Source of the DNA: Commensalibacter oyaizuii
Lineage (GTDB): Bacteria; Pseudomonadota; Alphaproteobacteria; Acetobacterales; Acetobacteraceae
Direction: 5' to 3'
Assembly (NCBI RefSeq): GCF_029953265.1
Contig: NZ_JASBAO010000001.1
Span: 496,001-560,000 of the forward strand
Length of the DNA stretch: 64,000 nt
The notes beneath the pieces are model-generated. The model had not been told where the DNA came from, did not search any database, and was given only the letters and a program-made list of their open reading frames with translations. Every line of letters starts with the position of its first letter. Position 1 is the first letter of the stretch. Positions 46,568 through 59,981 of this stretch are shown in pieces. The translations under genes and the position numbers were made by a program.

Positions 46568-47755
46568 ATGAGTAAATTTGATCATTTTTTTCAAGAGTCG
46601 TTACAATATAGACAAGAAAGAGGCATTAAAAGGCAGTTAAAACCCATTAACTATACAGATTCATTACATATCAATCATAAAAATACTGCGTATATTAATT
46701 TTTCCAGTAACGACTATCTGGGGTTTTCTTTTAATAATCATTTAAAACAGTTAAGTCAGTTATATATTAGAAATTACGGTGTAGGATCAGCTGCATCACG
46801 ATTAATTACGGGACATACCGAACATCAAGATGATCTTGAAAGAAATCTTGCTCGGTTTTTGGGAACAGAGGCAGCCATCATCTTTGCCTCCGGATGGCAG
46901 GCCAACGTCGCAGTTATTGCGTGTTTATTAGAAAACCTGCCCAAACCTGTATGGGTCATTACCGATAAATTAAACCATGCCAGCTTGCATTATGGATGTA
47001 AAGCAGGCCAAACAAAGCAAATTCGTTTTCATCACAACGATATGCAACATTTAAAGGAGCGTTTAGAATTTATTGCTGATGAAAAAGGAACAAAACTTAT
47101 TATTACTGAGACCATTTTCAGTATGGACGGAGATCAAGCTGATTTACAAACTCTTCGCCAGCTGGCAGATCATTATGATGCCTTTTTGTACTTAGATGAT
47201 GCCCATGCTAGCGGAGTTTTTGGCCATCAGGGGCAGGGACTTGCCCCTAGAATCGCTGATCTTACCATGGGTACATTCAGCAAAGCCTGGGGCAGTTTTG
47301 GGGCTTATATTGCCGGATCAAAAGCATTGTGTGATTGGTTAATCAATTATTGTTCTGGATTTATACACACGACAGCTTTGCCTCCTTCAATCATAGGCAG
47401 TATTCATGCCGCACTGGAATTGATACCTAATATGTCTGATGAACGTGAATATCTGTATCGTCAATGTCACCGTATTAAAAATAAACTATCTTCTTGGGGA
47501 ATAGAAACAGGGACCTCTACATCGCAAATTATCCCCTTAATTATTGGATCTGCTAATTATTCTGTTCAACTGGCACAAAAGCTACAAAATAAGGGATTAT
47601 GGATCATGCCAATACGACCACCAACCGTTCCACAAAATAGCAGCCGACTGCGACTGACAATCAGTGCTGGGCATACAGTTGACGAAATTGATTTTCTGCT
47701 TGAAACAATTTATCAATCTCTTCATTTTAATCCCGAATTATGGCAAGCATCATGA
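46568..47755 (+). CDS. bioF: 8-amino-7-oxononanoate synthase
   Basis: PLP enzyme condensing pimeloyl-ACP (or -CoA) with alanine to KAPA. The 395-residue protein shows INFSSNDYLGFSFN, GVGSAASRLITGHTEHQDDLE, the catalytic segment LDDAHASGVFG and the PLP lysine in GTFSKAWGSFGAYI, then STSQIIPLIIG. The ATG at 46568 fits the family start MSKFDHFFQ; a reading from 46478 would add 30 residues and run into bioA. Its stop overlaps the next start as ATGA, coupling it to the downstream hydrolase. Confidence 0.96.
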   Translation: MSKFDHFFQESLQYRQERGIKRQLKPINYTDSLHINHKNTAYINFSSNDYLGFSFNNHLKQLSQLYIRNYGVGSAASRLITGHTEHQDDLERNLARFLGTEAAIIFASGWQANVAVIACLLENLPKPVWVITDKLNHASLHYGCKAGQTKQIRFHHNDMQHLKERLEFIADEKGTKLIITETIFSMDGDQADLQTLRQLADHYDAFLYLDDAHASGVFGHQGQGLAPRIADLTMGTFSKAWGSFGAYIAGSKALCDWLINYCSGFIHTTALPPSIIGSIHAALELIPNMSDEREYLYRQCHRIKNKLSSWGIETGTSTSQIIPLIIGSANYSVQLAQKLQNKGLWIMPIRPPTVPQNSSRLRLTISAGHTVDEIDFLLETIYQSLHFNPELWQAS

Positions 47756-48417
47756 CATCAAAGCCTCAGCTTTTGTTTGTACATGGATGGGGATTTTCAA
47801 AAGAATTTTGGAATAAAATCCTTCCTTATTGCTCCAACTATAAAATACATCTCCTTGATATTGGATTTATCAGTAATCAACCAACATCGGAACAAGAGCT
47901 ACATTCTTTCATATCGCATCAAGATCATATAGTTGCAGTTGGACATTCCTTGGGGTTCTTATATTTATTAAAGCAGTTTCCTCACCGATTTAAGCATTAT
48001 ATTGCGATTAATAGCTTTGCACGTTTTTCAAAAACCGAAAATTTTATTCATGGTATTCCCACACGAATATTAGACCGCATGTCCAAAGGATTAGAACAAC
48101 CAAAAACTGAAACCTTGTCACAATTTTACCAGCAATGTGGTTATACACCCTCATCGTCAATCAAAGATATCAATATTCCATTATTGCAATTAGGATTAAA
48201 ATGGTTAAAGACCGAAGATGTCAGCCATATAATACCATTGATTTCTGATAAATTAACAGTTATTTCATCAACAAACGATCCTGTTATACCCCAAGCAATG
48301 ACAACAGCTTCTTTTCCGACACAGCATATTCATTGGGTCGACAGTCATACACATTTATTACCAATAACCCACCCTAAACTTTGTGTAACTCTTATTCAGC
48401 AAAATGCAATGTTATAA
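47752..48417 (+). CDS. bioH: Alpha/beta hydrolase in biotin operon, probable pimeloyl-ACP methyl ester esterase
   Basis: Small alpha/beta hydrolase of 221 residues. Visible are LLFVHGWGFSKEFWNKI (HGWG oxyanion loop as in BioH), nucleophile elbow VAVGHSLGFLY, an Asp in SSTNDPVIP and the terminal His in DSHTHLLP, giving a complete Ser-Asp-His triad. Position decides the likely role: it lies between bioF and bioC-bioD with ATGA and TAATG overlaps, so it should be the esterase that releases pimeloyl-ACP from its methyl ester. It is shorter than E. coli BioH (256) and clearly diverged, so it could equally be one of the BioG/BioJ/BioV-type replacements. Confidence 0.78.
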   Translation: MTSKPQLLFVHGWGFSKEFWNKILPYCSNYKIHLLDIGFISNQPTSEQELHSFISHQDHIVAVGHSLGFLYLLKQFPHRFKHYIAINSFARFSKTENFIHGIPTRILDRMSKGLEQPKTETLSQFYQQCGYTPSSSIKDINIPLLQLGLKWLKTEDVSHIIPLISDKLTVISSTNDPVIPQAMTTASFPTQHIHWVDSHTHLLPITHPKLCVTLIQQNAML

Positions 48418-49817
48418 TGACTACCTATAAAAACAAAATTCGCAACGCTTTTGATAAAGCTCATGATTATAATCGCTCAGCACACGTTCAAAAGATTGTC
48501 GTTCGTCAATTAATTGCAAAAATTAAAAAACTTTATCAATATCGACCACATCCTGTTTCAATTCTTGAAGTAGGATGTGGAACAGGGTTTTTGACTCAAG
48601 AGCTATTAAAATTATTTCCAACAGCTCAGTTTACGATAACAGATATTTCTTCGAATATGATTGAGTATTTAAAACAGAACTACAAAAATACTACAAGCAA
48701 TATCCATTTTGAAGTCATGGACGGGGAAAATCCTAGTAAAAATTATCATTCTTTCGATCTTATTTGTTCAAGCCTTGCATTTCAATGGTTCGAAAATCTG
48801 CCGACGGCATTACAACAACTGAGTAATTTACTGACACCAAATGGGTATTTAGTATGTTCTACGTTAAGCGAAGGAAATTTTATCGAATGGAAGCACCTTT
48901 ACGAAAGTAATGGTTATTCCAACTCTTTTCAGCAATATCCATCTATCGATAGGTTGCAAACCTACTGGCCATCTGACCATGGACATGGCTATTGGGAAGA
49001 GGAAAAAATTATCGATCGTTCCATCAGTGGTTATCAGTTCATCAAGGATCTACGCTCTATCGGTGCGCATACACCACGTAATATGCATCGCCCTTTATCC
49101 GCAGGAAGACTGAGAAAAATTATTGATCAATTTGATACAAATTATGGCTACACGACTTATCAGATTGCGTATGGAATTTTTCAACGCTTTGCCGCAAAGG
49201 GGTATTTCGTCACGGGAACCGATACGGATGTTGGGAAAACTTTTATTTCCGCCTGTCTGGTGAAATTACTAAATGCATTATATTGGAAGCCCATTCAAAC
49301 AGGATTAAATTGTGATCCAGGCGATACAAATACAATTTGCAAATTGACAGGTTTGCGAGATCAACAAATCATTCCGCCCTTAATCGAATTACAACATCCG
49401 CTATCACCTGAAGCAGCGGCAGAGATAGAAAACATTAAGTTAGATATTCATCAAATGAACTTTACCCTTAACGACCCATCAAAAACATATATAGTCGAAG
49501 GGGCAGGGGGAATTTTTGTCCCAATTGCAGAAAATCAATTTATGATTGACTGCATGAAGAAAATAAACCTGCCTGTTATTATTGTGGCTCGAACCAGTTT
49601 GGGTACGTTAAACCATACTTTGTTAACCATAGAATGTTTACGACATCATCATATTCCTATCGCGGGAGTTATTTTAAATGGCAGTTCCAATCCTGCAAAT
49701 AAAAAGGCTATTGAGCGTCATGGTAAAGTAAGAGTTATCGCCGAAATACCAAAAGCAGAAACGGTTGATGCCCGAACTATTAAGGATTTTTGTAAAAAAC
49801 TGTCGTTATTCAATTAG
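48417..49817 (+). CDS. bioC-bioD: Fused malonyl-ACP O-methyltransferase (BioC) and dethiobiotin synthetase (BioD)
   Basis: A single 466-residue frame with two biotin enzymes. Residues 1 to about 255 are BioC: NAFDKAHDYNRSAHVQ, SAM loop ILEVGCGTGFLT (49-60), ICSSLAFQWFEN and LRSIGAHTPR, all typical. BioD begins about residue 261 with GYFVTGTDTDVGKTFISACL (P-loop), followed by KPIQTGL, IVEGAGGIFVPI and VARTSLGTLNHTLL. No stop, start signal or linker of note separates them. BioC makes malonyl-ACP methyl ester at the start of the pathway; BioD closes the ureido ring near the end. The start overlaps the hydrolase stop by one base. BioB is not in the window. Confidence 0.93.
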   Translation: MTTYKNKIRNAFDKAHDYNRSAHVQKIVVRQLIAKIKKLYQYRPHPVSILEVGCGTGFLTQELLKLFPTAQFTITDISSNMIEYLKQNYKNTTSNIHFEVMDGENPSKNYHSFDLICSSLAFQWFENLPTALQQLSNLLTPNGYLVCSTLSEGNFIEWKHLYESNGYSNSFQQYPSIDRLQTYWPSDHGHGYWEEEKIIDRSISGYQFIKDLRSIGAHTPRNMHRPLSAGRLRKIIDQFDTNYGYTTYQIAYGIFQRFAAKGYFVTGTDTDVGKTFISACLVKLLNALYWKPIQTGLNCDPGDTNTICKLTGLRDQQIIPPLIELQHPLSPEAAAEIENIKLDIHQMNFTLNDPSKTYIVEGAGGIFVPIAENQFMIDCMKKINLPVIIVARTSLGTLNHTLLTIECLRHHHIPIAGVILNGSSNPANKKAIERHGKVRVIAEIPKAETVDARTIKDFCKKLSLFN

Positions 49818-49926
49818 AATTTTTAGCAAACATATTGTATAAGGAACTAGTATTTATTGATTTCTTATATTATTTCTATCAAATTACAATTTAAGATCTT
49901 ATCAGTAATGATATTTTAAATATAAT

Positions 49927-49954
49927 TTGACAAATAATGAAAAAATTGTATGAA
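49927..49954 (+). promoter_or_regulatory. Candidate sigma-70 promoter for rpmG
   Basis: TTGACA at 49927-49932 and TATGAA at 49949-49954 are separated by 16 bp. It would give a leader of about 100 nt in which CTTGAT (49978-49983) can pair with ATCAAG (50026-50031) around a small hairpin CATTT-AAT-AAATG at 50002-50014. Confidence 0.42.
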
Positions 49955-50057
49955 AATAGAGTAAATTAAAGAATAGACTTGATCTTTATACGAATTACAA
50001 GCATTTAATAAATGATATAAGCTGTATCAAGATAAAGCTAATCAAAACGAGGACGTA

Positions 50058-50225
50058 ATGGCTAAAAGTAACACAATTCAAATCAAATTGCTTTCAACCG
50101 CTGAAACAGGTTTTTTCTATGTAACCAGAAAAAATGCAAGAGCACACACTGGTAAAATGGAATTAAAAAAATACGATCCAGTTGTTCGTAAACACGTTGT
50201 GTTTCGTGAAGCAAAAATTAAATAA
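50058..50225 (+). CDS. rpmG: 50S ribosomal protein L33
   Basis: A 55-residue protein starting [20 protein letters not shown], with [20 protein letters not shown] and ending REAKIK, matching bacterial L33. It has no Cys, so it is the zinc-independent form. ATG is preceded by GAGGACGTA with a GAGG ribosome-binding site. It follows the biotin operon after 240 bases, has its own probable promoter and ends at a terminator. Confidence 0.96.
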   Translation: MAKSNTIQIKLLSTAETGFFYVTRKNARAHTGKMELKKYDPVVRKHVVFREAKIK

Positions 50226-50253
50226 GTTTTATAGTAATATAAAATCAAGAAAG

Positions 50254-50280
50254 GCTGGGCAAAATGTTCCAGCTTTTTTT
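50254..50280 (+). terminator. Rho-independent terminator after rpmG
   Basis: GCTGG (50254-50258) pairs with CCAGC (50269-50273), loop of ten with a possible inner pair, followed by eight T residues. The opposing ftsB ends 24 bases further on. Confidence 0.82.
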
Positions 50281-50303
50281 ATGTCTGAATGACCCAATGT
50301 AAA

Positions 50304-50633
50304 CTAGTACAAGTGATCATTTGCTTTATAAGGAATAACAATTTCATTGTCTTGAGCAAAGCTCAACATAACACGTGCGCGTTCGTCCAACAAATCCTTG
50401 TCCAAAGCACCTTCTTTTAAACCCACAACACGTCTGCCCCAAGCCTGCTGTTCAGATACAGCATCTTGTTGCGCGTTTTGCGCTTCTACCAGCAATTTTT
50501 GCTGAACATAATAACTTTTTAGTCCGTGGTCACCATTAAGCGTATTCCAAAGAAAATACCCTGTTAATCCTAAAAAAAATACAGGAGGGACAACTGATTT
50601 AATTACTTTCTTTACTACATGAAAAAAACCCAT
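50304..50633 (-). CDS. ftsB: Septum formation initiator, FtsB/DivIC family
   Basis: Cell-division protein linking FtsL and FtsQ at the septum, 109 residues. It has one N-terminal membrane helix (about 13-31), the motif GDHGL (family consensus G-x-x-G-L) and an adjoining coiled coil (about 35-65) rich in Gln/Ala, then an E-x-A-R-x-M-L segment. The location directly downstream of eno on the same strand is typical of alphaproteobacteria and supports the assignment. Confidence 0.87.
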   Translation of the reverse strand: MGFFHVVKKVIKSVVPPVFFLGLTGYFLWNTLNGDHGLKSYYVQQKLLVEAQNAQQDAVSEQQAWGRRVVGLKEGALDKDLLDERARVMLSFAQDNEIVIPYKANDHLY

Positions 50634-50660
50634 TTTTACCCCTTACATCCTAAATACAAT

Positions 50661-50692
50661 AAAATCGGAGTTAATATATTAACCCCGATTTT
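50661..50692. terminator. Long near-palindrome between eno and ftsB
   Basis: The 32-bp sequence starts AAAATCGG and ends CCGATTTT with a centre GTTAATATATTAAC; only one position deviates and pairs as G-U on the minus strand. It lies 12 bases after the eno stop and 28 before the ftsB start. It is probably the eno terminator or an attenuator that lets some transcripts reach ftsB. Confidence 0.62.
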
Positions 50693-50704
50693 ACTTAATT
50701 AAAC

Positions 50705-52036
<1,332 letters not shown>

Positions 52037-52207
52037 TTAAAATCACACCCCTGAAATATTGCCATAAATATATGATTAACAACATTAAAGATGTGTATTA
52101 GCAAAGGAACTTTGTTAAATACATGTGATTATAATCAAGAAATTGTTATATTACTAGATATTCTATAATTTAATTTGTAACCATAATAATAACTTTTGGA
52201 GACTCTT

Positions 52208-52670
52208 ATGAAGCGAATGCCTCTTTTATCTTTTTTAATAGGGGTTTTGTCACCAATTCCTTTGGTGTTTATGGCTTTCATGATGATGTTTTATTCACCT
52301 CAAACATCGTTGCCTGTATTATTACCTTCTTTTGTTGGGTATGGGGGAATAATGTTGGCGTTTATCGGTGGTATCAACTGGATTCTTACAATGCAGAAAC
52401 CTGTTATTCTCCTTGATAACGATGTTAGCACCATTGACAAAACACGTTTATTTACTGCCATCATTCCGTGTATTTTTGCCGAGCTGGCAATTATATTTAC
52501 AGCCAATCAAAAATGGATACTGGCACTAATATTATTAATGATAGGTTTTGCCACAACTTTATTTTTAGAGCGTAATGCTTATTTACCAGCAGAACAACCA
52601 CCAGGCTATCGAGCCATTAGATGGCTAACAACCCTTATCATCCAAATCTGCCTATTCGGAGCAATTATTT

Positions 52671-52687
<17 letters not shown>
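52208..52687 (+). CDS. DUF3429-like inner-membrane protein
   Basis: Membrane protein of 159 residues with about five hydrophobic helices. The F-x-G-G-I-N-W segment ([11 protein letters not shown]), followed by a polar loop and [14 protein letters not shown] near the C-terminus, resembles DUF3429 proteins, whose function is unknown. The ATG at 52208 is used because GGAG lies seven bases upstream; a TTG at 52196 is in frame but overlaps that site. It overlaps convergent kdsA by 17 bases. Confidence 0.72.
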
Positions 52688-55485
<2,798 letters not shown>

Positions 55486-55531
55486 TTGTTTAGTATACTT
55501 TCACCAACAACAAGGGCAGGGATATCTTTAA

Positions 55532-56281
55532 TTAGATGAAATCTTGGGCAATATTAACAAGTTGAAGGAAGTCTTCAGGAATTAAACTGACACCACCAAC
55601 CAAAACACCACCAAGTTCAGCAATAGCAAAAATGTCTTTTACATTATTTGGTTTTACAGATCCACCGTATAATATAGGTGTTTTTTTACCATTTTCTCCG
55701 TATTGAGCAATAAGTTTTTCACGAATAAATTCGATAACTTCGGCAATATCTTCATTTTTTGCAGATATTCCTGTGCCAATTGCCCAAACTGGTTCATACG
55801 CAACCAATCCTTTAAATTCTGAGGGAAGGGACCCCTTGATTTGGGTTGCAATGACTTCCTTATATTGGCCAGATTCACGTTCTTCTTTGGTTTCACCTAT
55901 GCACACAACTGGTAACAGACCTGATGACTGTGCGGCCTGCGTCTTTTGAAGAATCAGTTGATCTGTTTCGCTATGATCTTTTCTGCGTTCAGAATGGCCC
56001 ACGATAACATATTCTGCACCAAGATCTTTAATCATATCAGCAGCAATATCACCAGTATGTGCACCTTTGGACGCAACATGACAATCCTGAGCACCCAAAC
56101 CATAAGGAGTATTTTTAATCAATTCCTTTACGTGTTGTAACTGCGTAAAAGGTGGGCAAACAACCGTTTTTGCAAAGTTTTTATGGTTATTGGAGTACGT
56201 TAACAAAGCAGAGATAATATGATCTGCGTCTTTTGTTAACCCGTTCATTTTCCAATTTCCGATAATAATCGGTCCAGCCAT
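55532..56281 (-). CDS. tpiA: Triosephosphate isomerase
   Basis: Interconverts dihydroxyacetone phosphate and glyceraldehyde 3-phosphate. The 249-residue protein has GNWKMNG (catalytic Lys), VGHSERR (catalytic His), AYEPVWAIGTG (catalytic Glu) and the phosphate-binding ILYGGSVKPNN and GGVLVGGVSL. First gene of the minus-strand run tpiA-secG-pyrG-kdsA; divergent from the PpiD-like gene with a 215-bp AT-rich gap that I find otherwise featureless. Confidence 0.97.
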   Translation of the reverse strand: MAGPIIIGNWKMNGLTKDADHIISALLTYSNNHKNFAKTVVCPPFTQLQHVKELIKNTPYGLGAQDCHVASKGAHTGDIAADMIKDLGAEYVIVGHSERRKDHSETDQLILQKTQAAQSSGLLPVVCIGETKEERESGQYKEVIATQIKGSLPSEFKGLVAYEPVWAIGTGISAKNEDIAEVIEFIREKLIAQYGENGKKTPILYGGSVKPNNVKDIFAIAELGGVLVGGVSLIPEDFLQLVNIAQDFI

Positions 56282-56496
56282 TTTAAATACTCCTAAAATT
56301 ATGATATTATTATGGATAGGTTATAAACTTCGTTTTATAATTGAGTATGTGATCTTATCATAAAATAAAATAATTGCGTATGATTTAAAACAAATAACAT
56401 TTTTTTTGCAGCTTTTAAATATATAGGTTATTTCTTCATATATGATTATCATGTAAACGATCATCACTATTAAATTCAATATGTAGGTTTCATCAT

Positions 56497-58380
56497 ATGC
56501 TGTCTTCGTTACGACATTTGTTTATTGATTCATGGGTTGGGCGTATTCTTGTCGGGCTTATTTTTATCGTATTTGCAGGTTGGGGACTTGAAAATATTTG
56601 GACCAGCCAAAGCCAAAAAAATGCAAATGTTGTCGCATGGATTGGAAATCAAACGATTTCTGTTCAACAGCTAAATACTGCGGTTAAAGGGCAGCTAGGC
56701 GAATATGCCGCTGAACAAGGGTTTGCGGATATCTCGCAAATCCCAAATAATACTAAAACCAAGATTGTAAACCAAGCATTACAACAACTAATGACACAAA
56801 CCTCATTTATTGAAGCCGCACATAACTTGGGATTAACAGTTCCAGATGATATATTACGTCATGCAGTATTTGCGATGCCGCAATTTCAAAAAAACGGACA
56901 ATTTGATCGTGCAATCTTTGATAACTTTTTACAGCAAAGTCATATTACACAAGATGCTTTCTTAAATATTGTACGTGATCAATATAGTTTTGATGCAATC
57001 ATTCGTCCTTTAACTGCGGGAACGACTGTTCCAAACGCGATGATTAAACCTTTCTTTGATTATCAAAATGAAACCCGAACGATTGCTTATAAAAAATTCC
57101 CTTTAGATAGTTTTAAACCTGAACCACCCCCTTCAGAAGCCGTTTTAAAAAGATATTATGACAATCATATGTGGGAATTTACCGCCCCAGAATTTAGACG
57201 TGTTAAGTTAATTTTTATCTCACCCGAAACTGTTGCCAAAGATGTTGTAATTTCAGATCAAGATATTCTTAATTATTATAATACAAGAAAAGATCTATTT
57301 AAAAAACCAGCAACCAAGGCAATTCAACTGATTACAGTTAAAAATAAAGAGATTGCCGAGAACCTAGCAAAAGCTTGGAAAAATACATCTTGGGACGAAA
57401 TCCAAAAACAAACTGCCAAAGAACATGGTTTTGTCAGCAACATCCCTGATTTTAGTGCAGCATCTTCACCATCACTTCAACTAACTAATGCCGTTAATAA
57501 AGTGAATGTAAATGATATCTCATCCCCAGTTCAAACCCCAATGGGGTGGAGTGTTTTTAAAGTCATTGCTCTTAATCCTGCACATGATATCCCTTTAAGT
57601 GATGTTAAACAAACCTTAAAGCAAGAGTTAACTCAAGCAAAAGCAAAACAAACCTTTGGAAATAATATCAAAGAAATACAAGATGTCTTGGCTGGTGGGG
57701 CTGGACTGGATGGAAAATTAGGTGGATTGGGTGTCGTTGCAGTGGAAGGTACATTGAACGAACAAGGGTTGACAACCGAAGGTATGCCAGCACCCATTCC
57801 ATCGGATCCAAAAACTAAACAAGCCATGTTAACAAATATCTTTTCGGCTGCGAAAAATGGACAGCCTTCTCTTATTCAAGGGGATAATAATATCTACTAT
57901 GCCTTTGTTGTGGAGAATATAGATCCATCTCATCAAGAAAAATTCGAAGATGTGAAAGAAAAAGTATTAAAAACATGGCAGAAAGCAACAATACAAAAAC
58001 AAGCAAACATAGCGGCTTCTGCTCTATTTAAAGAAGTTCAAAGCAATAAAAGTGCGATTAAAGGTGAAAATGCTACTTTTTCAAGAAATCATTTGATTGA
58101 AAATATTCCTGCTTCTTTACAAAATGCCAGTTTCCAATTGCAAAACGGTCAATCAACCATGGTTGAAACCCCAGATGCATTTTATGTCGCAACGTTAACG
58201 CATATTTCAGCTCCTACGATACAAACTGATTCTGCTGCTTATAAAAATTTGAAAAACAAACTTATAGAACTTGAAAATAATGATATTTTACTAAGCTATA
58301 AGAATTTCGTTCAATCTACACAGAAATCATCAAGTAACCAGCAGGCTATTGATGCTGTTATCAAGCAGTACAGTAATTAA
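56497..58380 (+). CDS. ppiD: PpiD-like periplasmic folding chaperone/peptidyl-prolyl isomerase
   Basis: Membrane-anchored periplasmic chaperone of 627 residues. A single membrane helix (about 15-33, VGRILVGLIFIVFAGWGLEN) is followed by a SurA-N-like chaperone region (VVAWIGNQTISVQQLN, about 45-200) and a parvulin-type domain (about 230-350, FRRVKLIFISPE to SPVQTPMGWSVFKVI). The layout matches PpiD, which binds proteins leaving the Sec translocon. The parvulin core looks degenerate, so isomerase activity is uncertain. The trpE GTG is 22 bases after its stop; a shared transcript is likely. Confidence 0.88.
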   Translation: MLSSLRHLFIDSWVGRILVGLIFIVFAGWGLENIWTSQSQKNANVVAWIGNQTISVQQLNTAVKGQLGEYAAEQGFADISQIPNNTKTKIVNQALQQLMTQTSFIEAAHNLGLTVPDDILRHAVFAMPQFQKNGQFDRAIFDNFLQQSHITQDAFLNIVRDQYSFDAIIRPLTAGTTVPNAMIKPFFDYQNETRTIAYKKFPLDSFKPEPPPSEAVLKRYYDNHMWEFTAPEFRRVKLIFISPETVAKDVVISDQDILNYYNTRKDLFKKPATKAIQLITVKNKEIAENLAKAWKNTSWDEIQKQTAKEHGFVSNIPDFSAASSPSLQLTNAVNKVNVNDISSPVQTPMGWSVFKVIALNPAHDIPLSDVKQTLKQELTQAKAKQTFGNNIKEIQDVLAGGAGLDGKLGGLGVVAVEGTLNEQGLTTEGMPAPIPSDPKTKQAMLTNIFSAAKNGQPSLIQGDNNIYYAFVVENIDPSHQEKFEDVKEKVLKTWQKATIQKQANIAASALFKEVQSNKSAIKGENATFSRNHLIENIPASLQNASFQLQNGQSTMVETPDAFYVATLTHISAPTIQTDSAAYKNLKNKLIELENNDILLSYKNFVQSTQKSSSNQQAIDAVIKQYSN

Positions 58381-58402
58381 TAAGATTAAGGATATATTTT
58401 AA

Positions 58403-59905
58403 GTGTCAAATGGCCCATTTCAATTAAGTCAGCAAAAAACTGTACTATATACCGTTGAATCTGCTGATCTTATTACCCCTGTATCTGCATTTTTAAAGTT
58501 ATCTGTACTTGCAGGGAATCATCCAAAAAATATTTTTTTACTTGAAAGCGTGCAAGGGGGAGTATCTCGTGCTCGTTATTCAATTATTGGTTTGTTACCC
58601 GATATCATTTGGAAATGTCAGCAGGGAATTGTTTCAATTAATACAGACCCAATAAACAACCCAGATCAGTTTATACAACATGACATTTCTCCTCTGACTT
58701 CGCTGCAAGATTTCATAAATCAAAGTCAACTGGATATTCCAGATACTATTCCACCAATGGTCGGTGGGATCTTTGGATATTTGGGATATGATATGGTCAG
58801 GCAAATGGAACATTTGCCTAATCCCCCCAAAAATGATTTGGATTTACCTGAAGGAATTATGATCAGACCTTCGGTATTTGCTATTTTTGATACGGTTAAA
58901 GACGAATTAACCTTGGCTGTTCCCTTAAGAAATCAATCTCAAGCCGAACAAGAAAAAGCCAAAAAGCTTCTTGGTCAAGTCCAAAGGGCATTAAATGCAC
59001 CCATCCCCCTCAGCACGATAATTCATAAAACTAAAAAAGACCAATTTCCAACACCATCCTCTACCTTTACCAAGGATGAGTTTAAAGACGCAGTAAAACG
59101 CATCAAAGAATATATTTTTGCAGGGGATGCGTTCCAAGTTGTGCCCAGTCAACGTTTTTCTATTCCATTTGAACTGCCACCAGTGGCATTATATCGTTCA
59201 CTAAGACGCATTAATCCTGCACCTTTTCTTTTCTGTCTACAACTTGATGATTTTGCGTTGGTTGGTTCATCGCCTGAAATTTTAGTCAGGTTACGCAACG
59301 GTAAAGTCACCGTTCGGCCATTAGCAGGCACACGTCCCAGAGGAAAAACACCTGAAGAAGATTTACAATTAGAAAAAGATCTATTGGCTGATCAAAAAGA
59401 ACTGGCTGAACATCTGATGCTGATTGATTTAGGACGAAACGATGTTGGTCGTGTTTGTGATATTGGTTCTGTCAAGGTGACAGAACAATTTGTCATTGAA
59501 CGATTTAGCCACGTCATGCATATTTCTTCGAATGTTGAGGGTCGTTTAAAACAAAATTTAAATGCATTAGATGCCTTAATTGCAGGATTTCCCGCTGGTA
59601 CTTTAACAGGTGCCCCTAAAATTAGGGCAATGGAAATCCTTGACGAGATTGAACATACTCAACGCGCAACATATGCTGGATGTATTGGTTATTTTGGCGC
59701 CGACGGCAGTATGGACACATGCATCGGGTTAAGGACTGCTTTGATCAAAGATAAAACCATGTATGTTCAGGCAGGCTGCGGTGTTGTGGCAGACAGTGAT
59801 CCAGAGAGCGAATTCGAAGAAACGCAACATAAAGCCAAAGCACTATTTAGAGCTGCAGAAGAAGCATGGTCTTTCGTCCCAGATATTGATCATCACGATA
59901 GTTAA
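58403..59905 (+). CDS. trpE: Anthranilate synthase component I
   Basis: Makes anthranilate from chorismate with ammonia supplied by TrpG. The 500-residue protein has the tryptophan-binding LLES motif (FLLESVQGG), so feedback inhibition by tryptophan is likely. The catalytic part shows VVPSQRFS, RPLAGTRPRG, LIDLGRNDVGRV, GTLTGAPKIRAMEIL and QAGCGVVADSDPESE. Start is GTG at 58403 behind AAGGAT. With only 22 bases to the previous gene there is no room for a leader-peptide attenuator right before trpE. Confidence 0.96.
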   Translation: MSNGPFQLSQQKTVLYTVESADLITPVSAFLKLSVLAGNHPKNIFLLESVQGGVSRARYSIIGLLPDIIWKCQQGIVSINTDPINNPDQFIQHDISPLTSLQDFINQSQLDIPDTIPPMVGGIFGYLGYDMVRQMEHLPNPPKNDLDLPEGIMIRPSVFAIFDTVKDELTLAVPLRNQSQAEQEKAKKLLGQVQRALNAPIPLSTIIHKTKKDQFPTPSSTFTKDEFKDAVKRIKEYIFAGDAFQVVPSQRFSIPFELPPVALYRSLRRINPAPFLFCLQLDDFALVGSSPEILVRLRNGKVTVRPLAGTRPRGKTPEEDLQLEKDLLADQKELAEHLMLIDLGRNDVGRVCDIGSVKVTEQFVIERFSHVMHISSNVEGRLKQNLNALDALIAGFPAGTLTGAPKIRAMEILDEIEHTQRATYAGCIGYFGADGSMDTCIGLRTALIKDKTMYVQAGCGVVADSDPESEFEETQHKAKALFRAAEEAWSFVPDIDHHDS

Positions 59906-59981
59906 TCAAATATATATCCTAAAACCTATAAATAATTTATAATATATTAAGAATACAGCTTTATTGATTGTGTAGGAATAA

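Noticed and set aside
58381-58402. trp attenuator or leader peptide before trpE
   Set aside because: Only 22 bases separate the ppiD stop from the trpE GTG, too short for a leader peptide and alternative hairpins.
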